Assembly: GCA_016930895.1 (NCBI GenBank) | Contig: JAFGFV010000263.1 | Coordinates: forward strand, 1 to 17,589 | Source of the DNA: Spirochaetales bacterium | GTDB taxonomy: Bacteria > Spirochaetota > Spirochaetia > SZUA-6 > DRHE01 | Length of the DNA: 17,589 nucleotides | Direction: 5' to 3' | Part shown: positions 8,923 through 15,061 of the stretch, piece after piece | Numbering within the stretch: the first letter of the stretch is position 1 | How the letters are laid out: each line of letters starts with the position of its first letter | The notes under the pieces: model-generated | Database searches by the model: none | Told to the model about the DNA's origin: nothing | What the model saw: the letters and a program-made list of their open reading frames with translations, nothing else | Translations under genes and position numbers: made by a program

Positions 8923-10130
8923 GTCTGGCTCCTTGTGTAGCGCCCGCGCATGTCATGATACGCCGCCACGATGTTCCGGCCGAACTCTCCAATCGCCCCC
9001 GTTGCATCCGGCTCGATTCCCGCCACTTCCGCCAGCGCCGCTGCCGGGCCCCTCTCGCGGATCAAGGCCTGCAGGCGTCCCGCCGCAGGATCCTCGGGGT
9101 GATCGTAGCAGAGGGCTGCCGCGGCCACGGCGGCGATGTGGCGGGGAGCAACCCCCTGATCGAGGCACAGTCGGGCCGCGCCGATGATGCGGTCCTGCGG
9201 CCCCAGCTTACGCAGCGGGTCCCGGGCCACCCGGGGGATCGTGTCCATGATCATGGGGTTGGAAAAGCGCAGGGTGATGTCCTGCTTGACTTGTTCCTGC
9301 CCGGCGGCGTCCAGGGCCGCAGGGAACTTGGCGAGCAGCGCCTGGCCGGTTTCGTCCAGGGCCCCGTAGACCGTCTCGCGCACCTCCGGATCGTCGAAGG
9401 GCTCGTGTACGTATGCATACCCCCGCAGGTACCCGAGGTAGGCCAGGGCTGCATGCACGAGGTTGTAGGTGAACAGCTTGCGCTCCACCACGGCCTGGAA
9501 GTCCTTCGCCGCCTCCAATCCCTCGATCGGAGGCTCGGGTGCGCGTCGCGCACTGCCGTCGTAGGGCAGGCGGTGGTACGAGTCGGCAACCACGAACAGC
9601 GGGCCTTTGCCCCGGAAGCGCTCGCCGGGGGCCGGGACCATGCGGGCTACCACTGTCCCCACGAACCCCACCTGGCCATCGGCCCACGCCTTGGAGGCCG
9701 GATCGAGCTCCCGGTAGACCGCCTTCTGCAGGACCTGGTAAGCGTCGAGAGAGTTCTCGCAGAGGTAGATATCCACGGGCCCGCCGCCTGCTGAGCGCCG
9801 CCGTTCGATTCCCCGGGCGATGAGCGCAGCCACCTGCGAGAGATTGGCGACCCCCACCGCGGTCCCGACGACCGACGCACCAGCGAAGGCCTGTGCGACC
9901 TCCTCCGCCTCGGCGGTGGACAGAGCGCTCACTGCTTCTATGGTCATGTCCAGCTCACGCTTGCTCGCGGCATCCAGGAGACGCAGCGGATAGCGGCCCT
10001 CCTCGTTGAGCAGGCGCACCAAGGACTCATCGGCCTCGACGAAGACCGTCCGGTAGCCGGCCTCGAAGAAGAGTTGTCCCATGAAGCCGCGGCCGATGTT
10101 TCCGGCCCCGAACTGAAGTGCGGTAGCGAT
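8919..10130 (-). CDS. Mannitol-1-phosphate 5-dehydrogenase-like polyol dehydrogenase, apparent AUC start
   Basis: A 403-residue enzyme of the mannitol dehydrogenase family. The N-terminal nucleotide-binding fold begins at once with FGAGNIGRGF (7-16). The catalytic K-x4-N-x2-H signature is K218-LFTY-N223-LV-H226, followed by LGYLRGY. The family oxidises sugar alcohols or their phosphates to ketoses with NAD+; mannitol-1-phosphate is the typical substrate of the closest group. However, GFVGTVVARMVP lacks the acidic residues I expect in the usual GFxxxxVDRIVP motif, so the substrate may differ. The first ATG in frame (10082) would delete the cofactor loop. AUC at 10130 has AAAGGAGG six bases upstream and sits where homologues have Met. 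First gene of a four-gene operon. Confidence 0.85.
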   Translation of the reverse strand: MATALQFGAGNIGRGFMGQLFFEAGYRTVFVEADESLVRLLNEEGRYPLRLLDAASKRELDMTIEAVSALSTAEAEEVAQAFAGASVVGTAVGVANLSQVAALIARGIERRRSAGGGPVDIYLCENSLDAYQVLQKAVYRELDPASKAWADGQVGFVGTVVARMVPAPGERFRGKGPLFVVADSYHRLPYDGSARRAPEPPIEGLEAAKDFQAVVERKLFTYNLVHAALAYLGYLRGYAYVHEPFDDPEVRETVYGALDETGQALLAKFPAALDAAGQEQVKQDITLRFSNPMIMDTIPRVARDPLRKLGPQDRIIGAARLCLDQGVAPRHIAAVAAAALCYDHPEDPAAGRLQALIRERGPAAALAEVAGIEPDATGAIGEFGRNIVAAYHDMRGRYTRSQT

Positions 10131-10136
10131 ACCCTG

Positions 10137-10144
10137 CCTCCTTT
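10137..10144 (-). promoter_or_regulatory. Ribosome binding site that decides the AUC start
   Basis: AAAGGAGG on the minus strand is a near-perfect Shine-Dalgarno sequence. Six bases separate it from AUC at 10130. The 25 codons before that AUC contain no ATG, GTG or TTG in frame, and the next ATG in frame is 48 bases too far downstream for this site. Confidence 0.7.
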
Positions 10145-10174
10145 CGACTCGTGCCCGAAAAGCGGGTCCCCCCC

Positions 10175-10180
10175 AGTATA
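10175..10180 (-). promoter_or_regulatory. Putative -10 box of the polyol dehydrogenase operon
   Basis: TATACT on the minus strand within CTATACTGG, about 30 bases before the ribosome binding site. No good -35 is visible (GC-rich around 10198-10204). The motif matches the -10 regions of the divergent operon, which supports it. Confidence 0.5.
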
Positions 10181-10244
10181 GCCAAACTGCGCGCCTCTTG
10201 GCCAGTCTCCGGCGCCCGCATCGAAAAGGCCGGGAGAGGAGTGG

Positions 10245-10290
10245 TTGGACGCTCTCTTCAAGTTGCCCTATACTGGAGTTGCCCTATAAT
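10245..10290 (+). promoter_or_regulatory. Two tandem promoters of the oxidoreductase-epimerase operon
   Basis: The upstream candidate has TTGGAC (10245-10250) and TATACT (10269-10274) 18 bases apart. The downstream one has TTGCCC (10263-10268) and perfect TATAAT (10285-10290) 16 bases apart. Both -10 boxes lie in copies of a 16-base duplication. Transcripts would start near 10280 and 10297, before the ATG at 10333. Confidence 0.6.
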
Positions 10291-10292
10291 GG
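10261..10292. repeat. Perfectly adjacent 16-base tandem repeat containing -10 boxes
   Basis: AGTTGCCCTATACTGG (10261-10276) is directly followed by AGTTGCCCTATAATGG (10277-10292), with one mismatch, C to A inside the -10 hexamer. Duplication has created a second promoter, or the repeats are paired sites for a regulator acting on the divergent operons. Confidence 0.8.
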
Positions 10293-10332
10293 GGAGTCTA
10301 CGAAAAGCTGACGCGAGGGAGGTTGCTTCGAC

Positions 10333-11505
10333 ATGGCATTCGGCAGGAAGCTCAAGTACGGTATGGTCGGCGGAGGCCCTGGAGCCTTCATCGGCGGCGT
10401 GCACAGGATGGTTGCTGCCCTGGATCAGAAGATGGAGCTGGTCGCGGGGGCGTTTTCCTCGAGTCCCGAGAAGTCCAGACAGCAGGGAGCGGAGCTGCTG
10501 CTGGACCCGAAGCGGGTGTACGGCTCCTACCAGGAGATGGTGGAGAAGGAGGCCAAGCTGCCGGAAGGGCAGCGCATCGACTTCGTCAGTATCGTCACTC
10601 CGAACTACATGCACTTCCCACCGGCCAAGGCCTTCCTGGAGGCGGGGTTCAACGTGGTTTGCGACAAGCCGATGACAACGACCGTGGAGGAAGCCGAGGA
10701 GCTGTGCCGCCTGGTCACGAAGCACGGGGCCGTGTTCGCCTTGACGCACAACTACACCGGGTACCCGTTGGTCAAGCAAGCCCGGGCGTTCGTGAAGGAA
10801 GGCAAGCTCGGTAAGATCCGAAAGGTCGTGGTGGAGTATCCCCAGGGTTGGCTGTCGACCCCGGTCGACGTAGAGGGCCAGAAGCAGGCGGAGTGGCGGA
10901 CCGATCCAGCCAGGGCGGGGGTCTCATCGTGCATGGGAGACCTGGGTTCCCACGCCGAGAATCTGGCCCGCTACATCACCGGCCTCGAAATCGAGGAGCT
11001 CTGCGCCGACATGACGACTTTCGTTCCCGGCAGGCGCCTGGAGGACGATGCCAACGTCTTGATTCATTACCAGGGCGGCGCCCGGGGCGTCCTGTATGCG
11101 TCCCAGATCTCCCCTGGGGAGGAGAACAACCTGAGGATCCGGGTGTACGGGGAAGAGGGTGCCCTGGAGTGGCACCAGGAGAATCCCAACTACCTCTACC
11201 TGCGCTACCTGGACCGGCCCTCGGAGGTCTACACTCGGGGCAGCGGCTACCTGGGGGAGGCGGCTCAGGCCGCCACGCGCATTCCCACCGGGCACCCGGA
11301 GGGGTACCTGGAGGCCTTCGCCAACATCTACAAGGCCGCGGGGAACACCATGATCGCCAGGATCAGCGGCGCGAAACCGACCGCCATGGACCTGGATTTC
11401 CCCTCGGTCCAGGACGGGGCCGTCGGTGTGAGCTTCATCCACAAGACCGTGGAAAGCGGCCGGAAGAGAGGCTGGGTCAAGGCCGCCTACCGCCCGCCGG
11501 CGTAG
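10333..11505 (+). CDS. Gfo/Idh/MocA-family NAD(P)-dependent sugar oxidoreductase
   Basis: A 390-residue cytoplasmic dehydrogenase. The nucleotide-binding fold starts with GMVGGGPGAFIGGVH (10-24). VVCDKPM (108-114) is the family's EKP-type motif with catalytic Lys112, and GDLGSH (202-207) supplies the catalytic Asp/His. The C-terminal half is the alpha/beta domain that gives the substrate pocket. Members oxidise a ring hydroxyl of inositols, glycosides or sugars, often in step with a TIM-barrel epimerase as in E. coli YcjS/YcjR; here such an epimerase is the next gene, 21 bases downstream. The ATG has GAGGGAGG at 10315-10322, a rather wide 10 bases away. The substrate is not identifiable. Confidence 0.92.
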   Translation: MAFGRKLKYGMVGGGPGAFIGGVHRMVAALDQKMELVAGAFSSSPEKSRQQGAELLLDPKRVYGSYQEMVEKEAKLPEGQRIDFVSIVTPNYMHFPPAKAFLEAGFNVVCDKPMTTTVEEAEELCRLVTKHGAVFALTHNYTGYPLVKQARAFVKEGKLGKIRKVVVEYPQGWLSTPVDVEGQKQAEWRTDPARAGVSSCMGDLGSHAENLARYITGLEIEELCADMTTFVPGRRLEDDANVLIHYQGGARGVLYASQISPGEENNLRIRVYGEEGALEWHQENPNYLYLRYLDRPSEVYTRGSGYLGEAAQAATRIPTGHPEGYLEAFANIYKAAGNTMIARISGAKPTAMDLDFPSVQDGAVGVSFIHKTVESGRKRGWVKAAYRPPA

Positions 11506-11526
11506 AGAGCGTACGGAAGCACAGGC

Positions 11527-12576
11527 ATGGCAACCCAGATCAAGGGCCCGGGAGTGTTCCTGGCCCAGTTTATCACCGACTCAGCCCCGCGAAACTCCCT
11601 GGAGGGCCTGGCCGAGTGGGCCTCGGGCCTTGGCTTCAGGGGCGTCCAGCTGCCCGCCTGGGACCAGAGGATCATCGACCTGGATCAGGCGGCCGCCTCG
11701 CAGGACTACTGCGACGAGCTCAAAGGAAGACTCGCGGCCCACGGACTGGAGATTACCGAGCTGTTCGCACTGCAGGGGCAGATGATGGCCATCCATCCGG
11801 CGCTGGCGGAGCTGTTCGCAGGCTTCCACCCCCCCCTCGAGGGAGCGGCGCTGGTGGAGTGGGCTCAGAGCCAAGTCATCAAGGCGATCGACGCTTCCGC
11901 GCGTCTGGGATTGAAGGGAGTGCCGGTGCTGTCGGGGACCATGGCCTGGATCATGGTGTATCCGTGGCCCCAGCGCCCTGCGGGTATCGTCGAGACCTCC
12001 TACCGGGAGCTGGCCCGGCGCTGGCGCCCTGTGCTCGACCACGCCCGGGACAAGGGGCTCACGGTCAATTTCGAGCTCCACCCCGGGGACGACTTGTTCG
12101 ACGGGGCCACCTTCGACATGTTCCTGGAATACACCGATCAGCATCCGGCGGCCTGCATCAACTACGATCCGAGCCATTTTCTGCTGCAGCAGCTGGACCT
12201 GTACGGCTTCATCGAAACCTACGGGTCCCGCATCCGAGGATTCCACGTCAAGGATGCGGAGTTCAATCCATCGGCCAGGCAAGGCGTGTACTCGGGGATG
12301 CAGCCCTGGGCGCGGCGGGCCGGGCGCTTTCGCACCGTGGGAGACGGGCAGGTCGACTTCCGGAGGGTGTTCACCCTGCTGACCCAGGTCGGTTTCGACG
12401 GCTGGGCGGTCCTGGAGTGGGAGGACCCGATCCGGAGCGCAGACCAGGCCGCACGGATCGCCGCCAGGTTCATCGAGGAGCGATTGATCGAGACGGCCCA
12501 GTATGCCTTCGACGATTTCGCCGGCTCGGCGGCGGACCCGGCGGCACACCGGCGGATTCTGGGCATCGAAGACTGA
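11527..12576 (+). CDS. Sugar phosphate isomerase/epimerase (xylose isomerase-like TIM barrel)
   Basis: A 349-residue TIM-barrel protein of the AP-endonuclease-2 superfamily. A metal site of the usual Glu-Asp-His-Glu type can be placed at E183 (VNFELHPGD), D214 with H217 (NYDPSHF), H240 (FHVKDAEF) and E297 (VLEWEDP). The start GVFLAQFITDSAPRNSLEGL and the GFRGVQLPAWD strand are typical. Such enzymes epimerise or isomerise keto-sugars, and in gene pairs with a Gfo/Idh/MocA dehydrogenase they usually handle the keto product of that enzyme. Start: ATG at 11527, with only a weak purine-rich site (GGAAG near 11515); coupling to the upstream gene is likely. Its stop is followed by an inverted repeat at 12586-12611. 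Confidence 0.88.
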   Translation: MATQIKGPGVFLAQFITDSAPRNSLEGLAEWASGLGFRGVQLPAWDQRIIDLDQAAASQDYCDELKGRLAAHGLEITELFALQGQMMAIHPALAELFAGFHPPLEGAALVEWAQSQVIKAIDASARLGLKGVPVLSGTMAWIMVYPWPQRPAGIVETSYRELARRWRPVLDHARDKGLTVNFELHPGDDLFDGATFDMFLEYTDQHPAACINYDPSHFLLQQLDLYGFIETYGSRIRGFHVKDAEFNPSARQGVYSGMQPWARRAGRFRTVGDGQVDFRRVFTLLTQVGFDGWAVLEWEDPIRSADQAARIAARFIEERLIETAQYAFDDFAGSAADPAAHRRILGIED

Positions 12577-12585
12577 GGGTCGCCC

Positions 12586-12611
12586 CGCTCCGGGGTTGCC
12601 TACCCGGAGCG
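12586..12611. repeat. Inverted repeat enclosing a -35 box (operator or terminator)
   Basis: CGCTCCGGG (12586-12594) and CCCGGAGCG (12603-12611) are perfect 9-base arms with an 8-base loop. The loop holds most of TTGCCT, the proposed -35 of the next gene. As RNA it would be a stable hairpin ten bases after the epimerase stop, followed by a short TTTCT run, so it could end the upstream transcript. As DNA it could be an operator. Confidence 0.6.
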
Positions 12612-12625
12612 ACAGTTTCTATATT
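12596..12625 (+). promoter_or_regulatory. Internal promoter of the xylose-isomerase-like gene
   Basis: TTGCCT (12596-12601) and TATATT (12620-12625, five of six matches) are 18 bases apart. The -10 region reads CTATATTGG, resembling the other promoters in the window. The leader would be about 33 bases. Confidence 0.55.
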
Positions 12626-12664
12626 GGGAAGTATCGCCCGCAGGCGAGAAAGGAAGATGCAACT

Positions 12665-13873
12665 ATGATCAAGGAACGAAAGCTGTCCATGCCCTTCTGG
12701 TGCGTGGGGAACCCCGTGGGGGATCCCTTCGGACCGGGGGTCATGGATCAAGTCTCCCCCCTGGAGATCGCCGACCTGATCGCTCAGGCCGGCAAGGATG
12801 GGCTCATCAGCTACACCGCCGCTCACGACGACGATCTGGTCCCCTGGGATCCAACGCAGCCGGAGGATGACTTGGATTCGGGAAGCGATACCTACAAGAC
12901 CCTCAAGGCCATCAAGGAACGCCTCGACAAGGGAGGGGTCCAGTTCAAGATGGCTTCCTCCTGCCTGCATGGGGACCCGGTGTTCAGGAACGGCGGGGTG
13001 GCCAACCCGGACCCGCGTATCCGCGCGTTGGCAGCCCAGAAAGCCATGCGCGCCCTGCGCATCGGGGACTTCCTGGGCGCCGAGTACTTCACCTATTGGG
13101 TCGCCCGGGACGGCTTCGAGACCCAGTTCGCCGTGCCCTGGGACCGGGCCCACGGCTACATCCGCGACGCCTTGAACCTGGTGACCCGGTACAGCCGGGA
13201 CAAAAAGCTCTCGATCCAGCACGGCACGATAGAGTCGAAACCCAACGAGCCGCGAGGCGAGATGTTCCTGCCCTCCACCGGGCACGCCCTGGCCCTGATC
13301 TCCACGCTGGAGGATCCGGCTTTCTGGGGGGTGAACACCGAGGTGCTGCAGCACGAACAGATGACCGGGCTGTCCGCGGTGGGGGCGATCGGCCTCGCAG
13401 TGGCCATGAACAAGCTCTTCTTCCTGCATGTCGGGAACCAGAAGCCCAACCAGTTCGACAACGACAACCCGCCCCTGATCGGTATGGACGGCCTCAAGGA
13501 GTTCGTCAGCATCCTGTATCTCCTGGCCAAGGCCGATTGGCAGGGGCATGTGGAGTTCGACAATCATATGCTGCGCACGGATGCCGCGCCGGGAGGGGAG
13601 AACAGGATCGCCCTGCGGCGCCGGTTCATCGAGCTGGATGTGGCCTCCTATCGCCTGGCGGAGAAGAAGGCCGTGGCCCTGGCCGAAGACAAGGAGATCG
13701 CAGTCGCCCAGGGCGCGATCTGGGATGCCGCCGCCGAGGTGGCTGGGACCCTGGCCTCCGGCGATCCGGCCAAAATCGCCGGCCTCAAGATCGACTATGA
13801 CGCGGTGGCCAAGGCCCCGATCCGCATCGGCGAGCTCGATCACCTGGTCAACCGCAAGATCTTCGGAATGTAG
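12665..13873 (+). CDS. Divergent xylose-isomerase-like protein with altered metal site
   Basis: A 402-residue TIM-barrel protein that follows the Streptomyces-type xylose isomerase along its length, as I recall that sequence. It keeps HDDDLVPW (H54, D57), ESKPNEPRG (E190, K192), LPSTGHALA, NTEVLQHEQM (E226, H230), QFDND (D265, D267) and EFDNHMLRT (D299). Two differences stand out. The position of metal ligand Asp245 in KLFHIDLNGQ is His255 (KLFFLHVGNQ), and one residue is inserted between Glu217 and His220 equivalents. The fold and an aldose-ketose isomerase role are likely, but xylose may not be the substrate. ATG with AAAGGAAG at 12649-12656. It has its own promoter and is followed nine bases later by an OsmC-family gene. 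Confidence 0.85.
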   Translation: MIKERKLSMPFWCVGNPVGDPFGPGVMDQVSPLEIADLIAQAGKDGLISYTAAHDDDLVPWDPTQPEDDLDSGSDTYKTLKAIKERLDKGGVQFKMASSCLHGDPVFRNGGVANPDPRIRALAAQKAMRALRIGDFLGAEYFTYWVARDGFETQFAVPWDRAHGYIRDALNLVTRYSRDKKLSIQHGTIESKPNEPRGEMFLPSTGHALALISTLEDPAFWGVNTEVLQHEQMTGLSAVGAIGLAVAMNKLFFLHVGNQKPNQFDNDNPPLIGMDGLKEFVSILYLLAKADWQGHVEFDNHMLRTDAAPGGENRIALRRRFIELDVASYRLAEKKAVALAEDKEIAVAQGAIWDAAAEVAGTLASGDPAKIAGLKIDYDAVAKAPIRIGELDHLVNRKIFGM

Positions 13874-13882
13874 GAGGACAGC

Positions 13883-14317
13883 ATGGCCGAACGACACGAG
13901 TACAGGACCAGCGTGCGCTGGGAAGCCGAGCGCAAGGGCGCGTTGAGCGCGCCGGGGCTTCCGGACCTGACCGTGGCCACCCCGCCGGAGTTTCCAGGCG
14001 GCCATCCCGGGATCTGGTCCCCGGAGCACCTGTTCGTGGCCTCGGCGGAGGTCTGCATCATGACCACCTTCCTGGCCATCGCCGCGAACTCCAAGCTGGA
14101 GTTCAAGCAGTACAGCTCCAGCGCCGAGGGCATCCTCGAGAAGACCGACAGCGGCTACATGTTCACGGAGATCACGGTCAAGCCTCGCGTGGTGATCTCC
14201 GATGAAGCGCAGCGGGATCGGACCCTGCGCATCCTGGAGAAGTCCGAGAAGGCCTGCCTGATCTCCAACTCCATGAAGACCGCGGTTCACCTGCAGCCGG
14301 AGGTCGTGGTCGGCTGA
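13883..14317 (+). CDS. OsmC/Ohr-family protein
   Basis: A 144-residue protein of the OsmC superfamily, thiol-dependent peroxidases that reduce organic hydroperoxides in the cytoplasm. The two redox cysteines are present: C58 in FVASAEVCIMTTFLAIA and C125 in SEKACLISNSM. The acidic residue before the first helix is E48 in WSPEHLF. The length matches the family (about 140). Start: ATG with AGGAGG at 13872-13877, five bases upstream and overlapping the stop of the xylose-isomerase-like gene, so the two are cotranscribed. Many small OsmC relatives have no tested substrate; protection against oxidants is an inference. Last gene before two terminator-like hairpins. Confidence 0.88.
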   Translation: MAERHEYRTSVRWEAERKGALSAPGLPDLTVATPPEFPGGHPGIWSPEHLFVASAEVCIMTTFLAIAANSKLEFKQYSSSAEGILEKTDSGYMFTEITVKPRVVISDEAQRDRTLRILEKSEKACLISNSMKTAVHLQPEVVVG

Positions 14318-14327
14318 AGGCGGGCCG

Positions 14328-14355
14328 CCAGCCCGCCGGGCCGCCCGGCGGCTGG
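14328..14355 (+). repeat. Strong GC hairpin after the OsmC-family gene
   Basis: CCAGCCCGCCGGG (14328-14340) pairs with CCCGGCGGCTGG (14344-14355), a 12-base-pair stem with one bulged C and a 3-base loop, starting eleven bases after the stop codon. No T-tract follows. It probably protects the message end or adds to the terminator downstream. Confidence 0.6.
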
Positions 14356-14379
14356 AGCCCCCGTCCGGAGCCGTGACAG

Positions 14380-14420
14380 AGCCCGGCTTCGCGCGCCGCG
14401 CGGGGTCGGGCTTGTTCTCT
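14380..14420 (+). terminator. Rho-independent terminator of the sugar operon
   Basis: AGCCCG (14380-14385) pairs with CGGGCT (14407-14412). The stem continues inward through G-U and G-C pairs to CGCGC/GCGCG around a 3-base loop (14395-14397), giving about 15 base pairs. TTGTTCTCTT follows directly. This separates the sugar genes from nrdR. Confidence 0.75.
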
Positions 14421-14509
14421 TCCAGGGGGCCTGGCGCCCGAGGGTAACAAACGTGCGGTACCGGGACCGCGGGTTCCTAACTTTTTCCTAAAAAACTGCG
14501 CCGGGCGTC

Positions 14510-14537
14510 TTGCAGACCTTGTGGTTTTGATTATAAT
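14510..14537 (+). promoter_or_regulatory. Promoter of nrdR-nrdD
   Basis: A perfect TATAAT at 14532-14537 is preceded 16 bases upstream by TTGCAG (14510-14515), a weak -35. An AT-rich tract at 14475-14496 lies just upstream and may act as an UP element in this GC-rich genome. Transcription would start near 14544. Confidence 0.6.
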
Positions 14538-14541
14538 TGAG

Positions 14542-14557
14542 CCACTATATGTTGTGT
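14542..14557. promoter_or_regulatory. NrdR box
   Basis: CCACTATATGTTGTGT closely resembles the NrdR operator (roughly ACAC-WATATWTW-GTGT). It covers the expected transcription start of nrdR, so NrdR should repress itself and the downstream nrdD. NrdR usually binds two boxes about 31 bases apart; the matching position upstream (around 14511-14526) is at best very degenerate. Confidence 0.65.
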
Positions 14558-14566
14558 TTGTAGGAA

Positions 14567-15019
14567 ATGAAATGCCCGTATTGCCGGCATCCGAGAACCC
14601 GGGTCGTGGACAAGCGCAACCCCGAGGAGTCGGATGTCATCAGACGGCGCAGGGAGTGCTTGGCCTGCGGCAGGCGTTTCTCCACCTATGAACGGATCGA
14701 GCTCACGGGCTTCTCGGTCATCAAGAAGGACGGCCGCCGGGAAGCGTTCGATCGCGACAAGCTTCGAGCGGGCATCACCAAGGCCTGTGAGAAGCGTCCG
14801 ATCCCCCGGGAGGAGATCGAGCGCTGCGTCAGCGCGGTGGAAGCCGAGCTGTGGGGTTACGCCGACCGGGAGGTTCCGGCCAGCGCCATCGGCGAGCTGG
14901 TCATGGAACGCCTGCGCGGGCTCGACAAGGTGGCCTACATCCGCTTCGCCTCCGTGTACCGGGAGTTCACGGATCTGGAATCCTTCGAAAAGGAGCTGCG
15001 GAGCTTTAAGAAACGGTAA
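14567..15019 (+). CDS. nrdR: Transcriptional repressor NrdR
   Basis: A 150-residue regulator of ribonucleotide reductase genes. The N-terminal zinc ribbon has C3-P-Y-C6 and C31-L-A-C34 with RRRRECLACGRRFSTYERIE. The ATP-cone domain (about 49-139) starts FSVIKKDGRREAFDRDKLRAG and ends with VAYIRFASVYREF. NrdR senses ATP and dATP through the cone and binds NrdR boxes when dATP is plentiful. The length is standard. The start MKCPYC is that of the family; only a short AGGA lies before it, very close to the ATG, so initiation may be weak. nrdD follows 42 bases after the stop, with no terminator between, and the promoter carries a NrdR box. Confidence 0.97.
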   Translation: MKCPYCRHPRTRVVDKRNPEESDVIRRRRECLACGRRFSTYERIELTGFSVIKKDGRREAFDRDKLRAGITKACEKRPIPREEIERCVSAVEAELWGYADREVPASAIGELVMERLRGLDKVAYIRFASVYREFTDLESFEKELRSFKKR

Positions 15020-15061
15020 GTCAACGCCATCGGGTTGATTGATCCTACTGGGAGGGGAACT

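Noticed and set aside
10080..10082. ATG 10082 as the start of the mannitol-dehydrogenase-like gene
   Set aside because: It would remove the FGAGNIGRGF cofactor loop, which is clearly encoded upstream in the same frame, and it is 54 bases from the strong ribosome binding site.
10027..10261. Small minus-strand open frames across the divergent intergenic region
   Set aside because: They overlap the start of the mannitol-dehydrogenase-like gene in another frame and show no family features.
12892..13092. Minus-strand short frame within the xylose-isomerase-like gene
   Set aside because: Antisense shadow, with no ribosome binding site or recognisable domain.
12665..13873. Initial reading that the second metal Asp (D287 of xylose isomerase) was also changed to Glu
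   Set aside because: Anchoring on the following Arg-Thr shows D299 aligns to D287 without gaps, so this ligand is conserved. Only the D245 position differs.
14420..14566. Possible cobalamin riboswitch before the ribonucleotide reductase operon
   Set aside because: GCCACT occurs at 14541-14546 but is part of the NrdR box. The B12 box and the paired stems are not visible, and class III reductase does not need B12.
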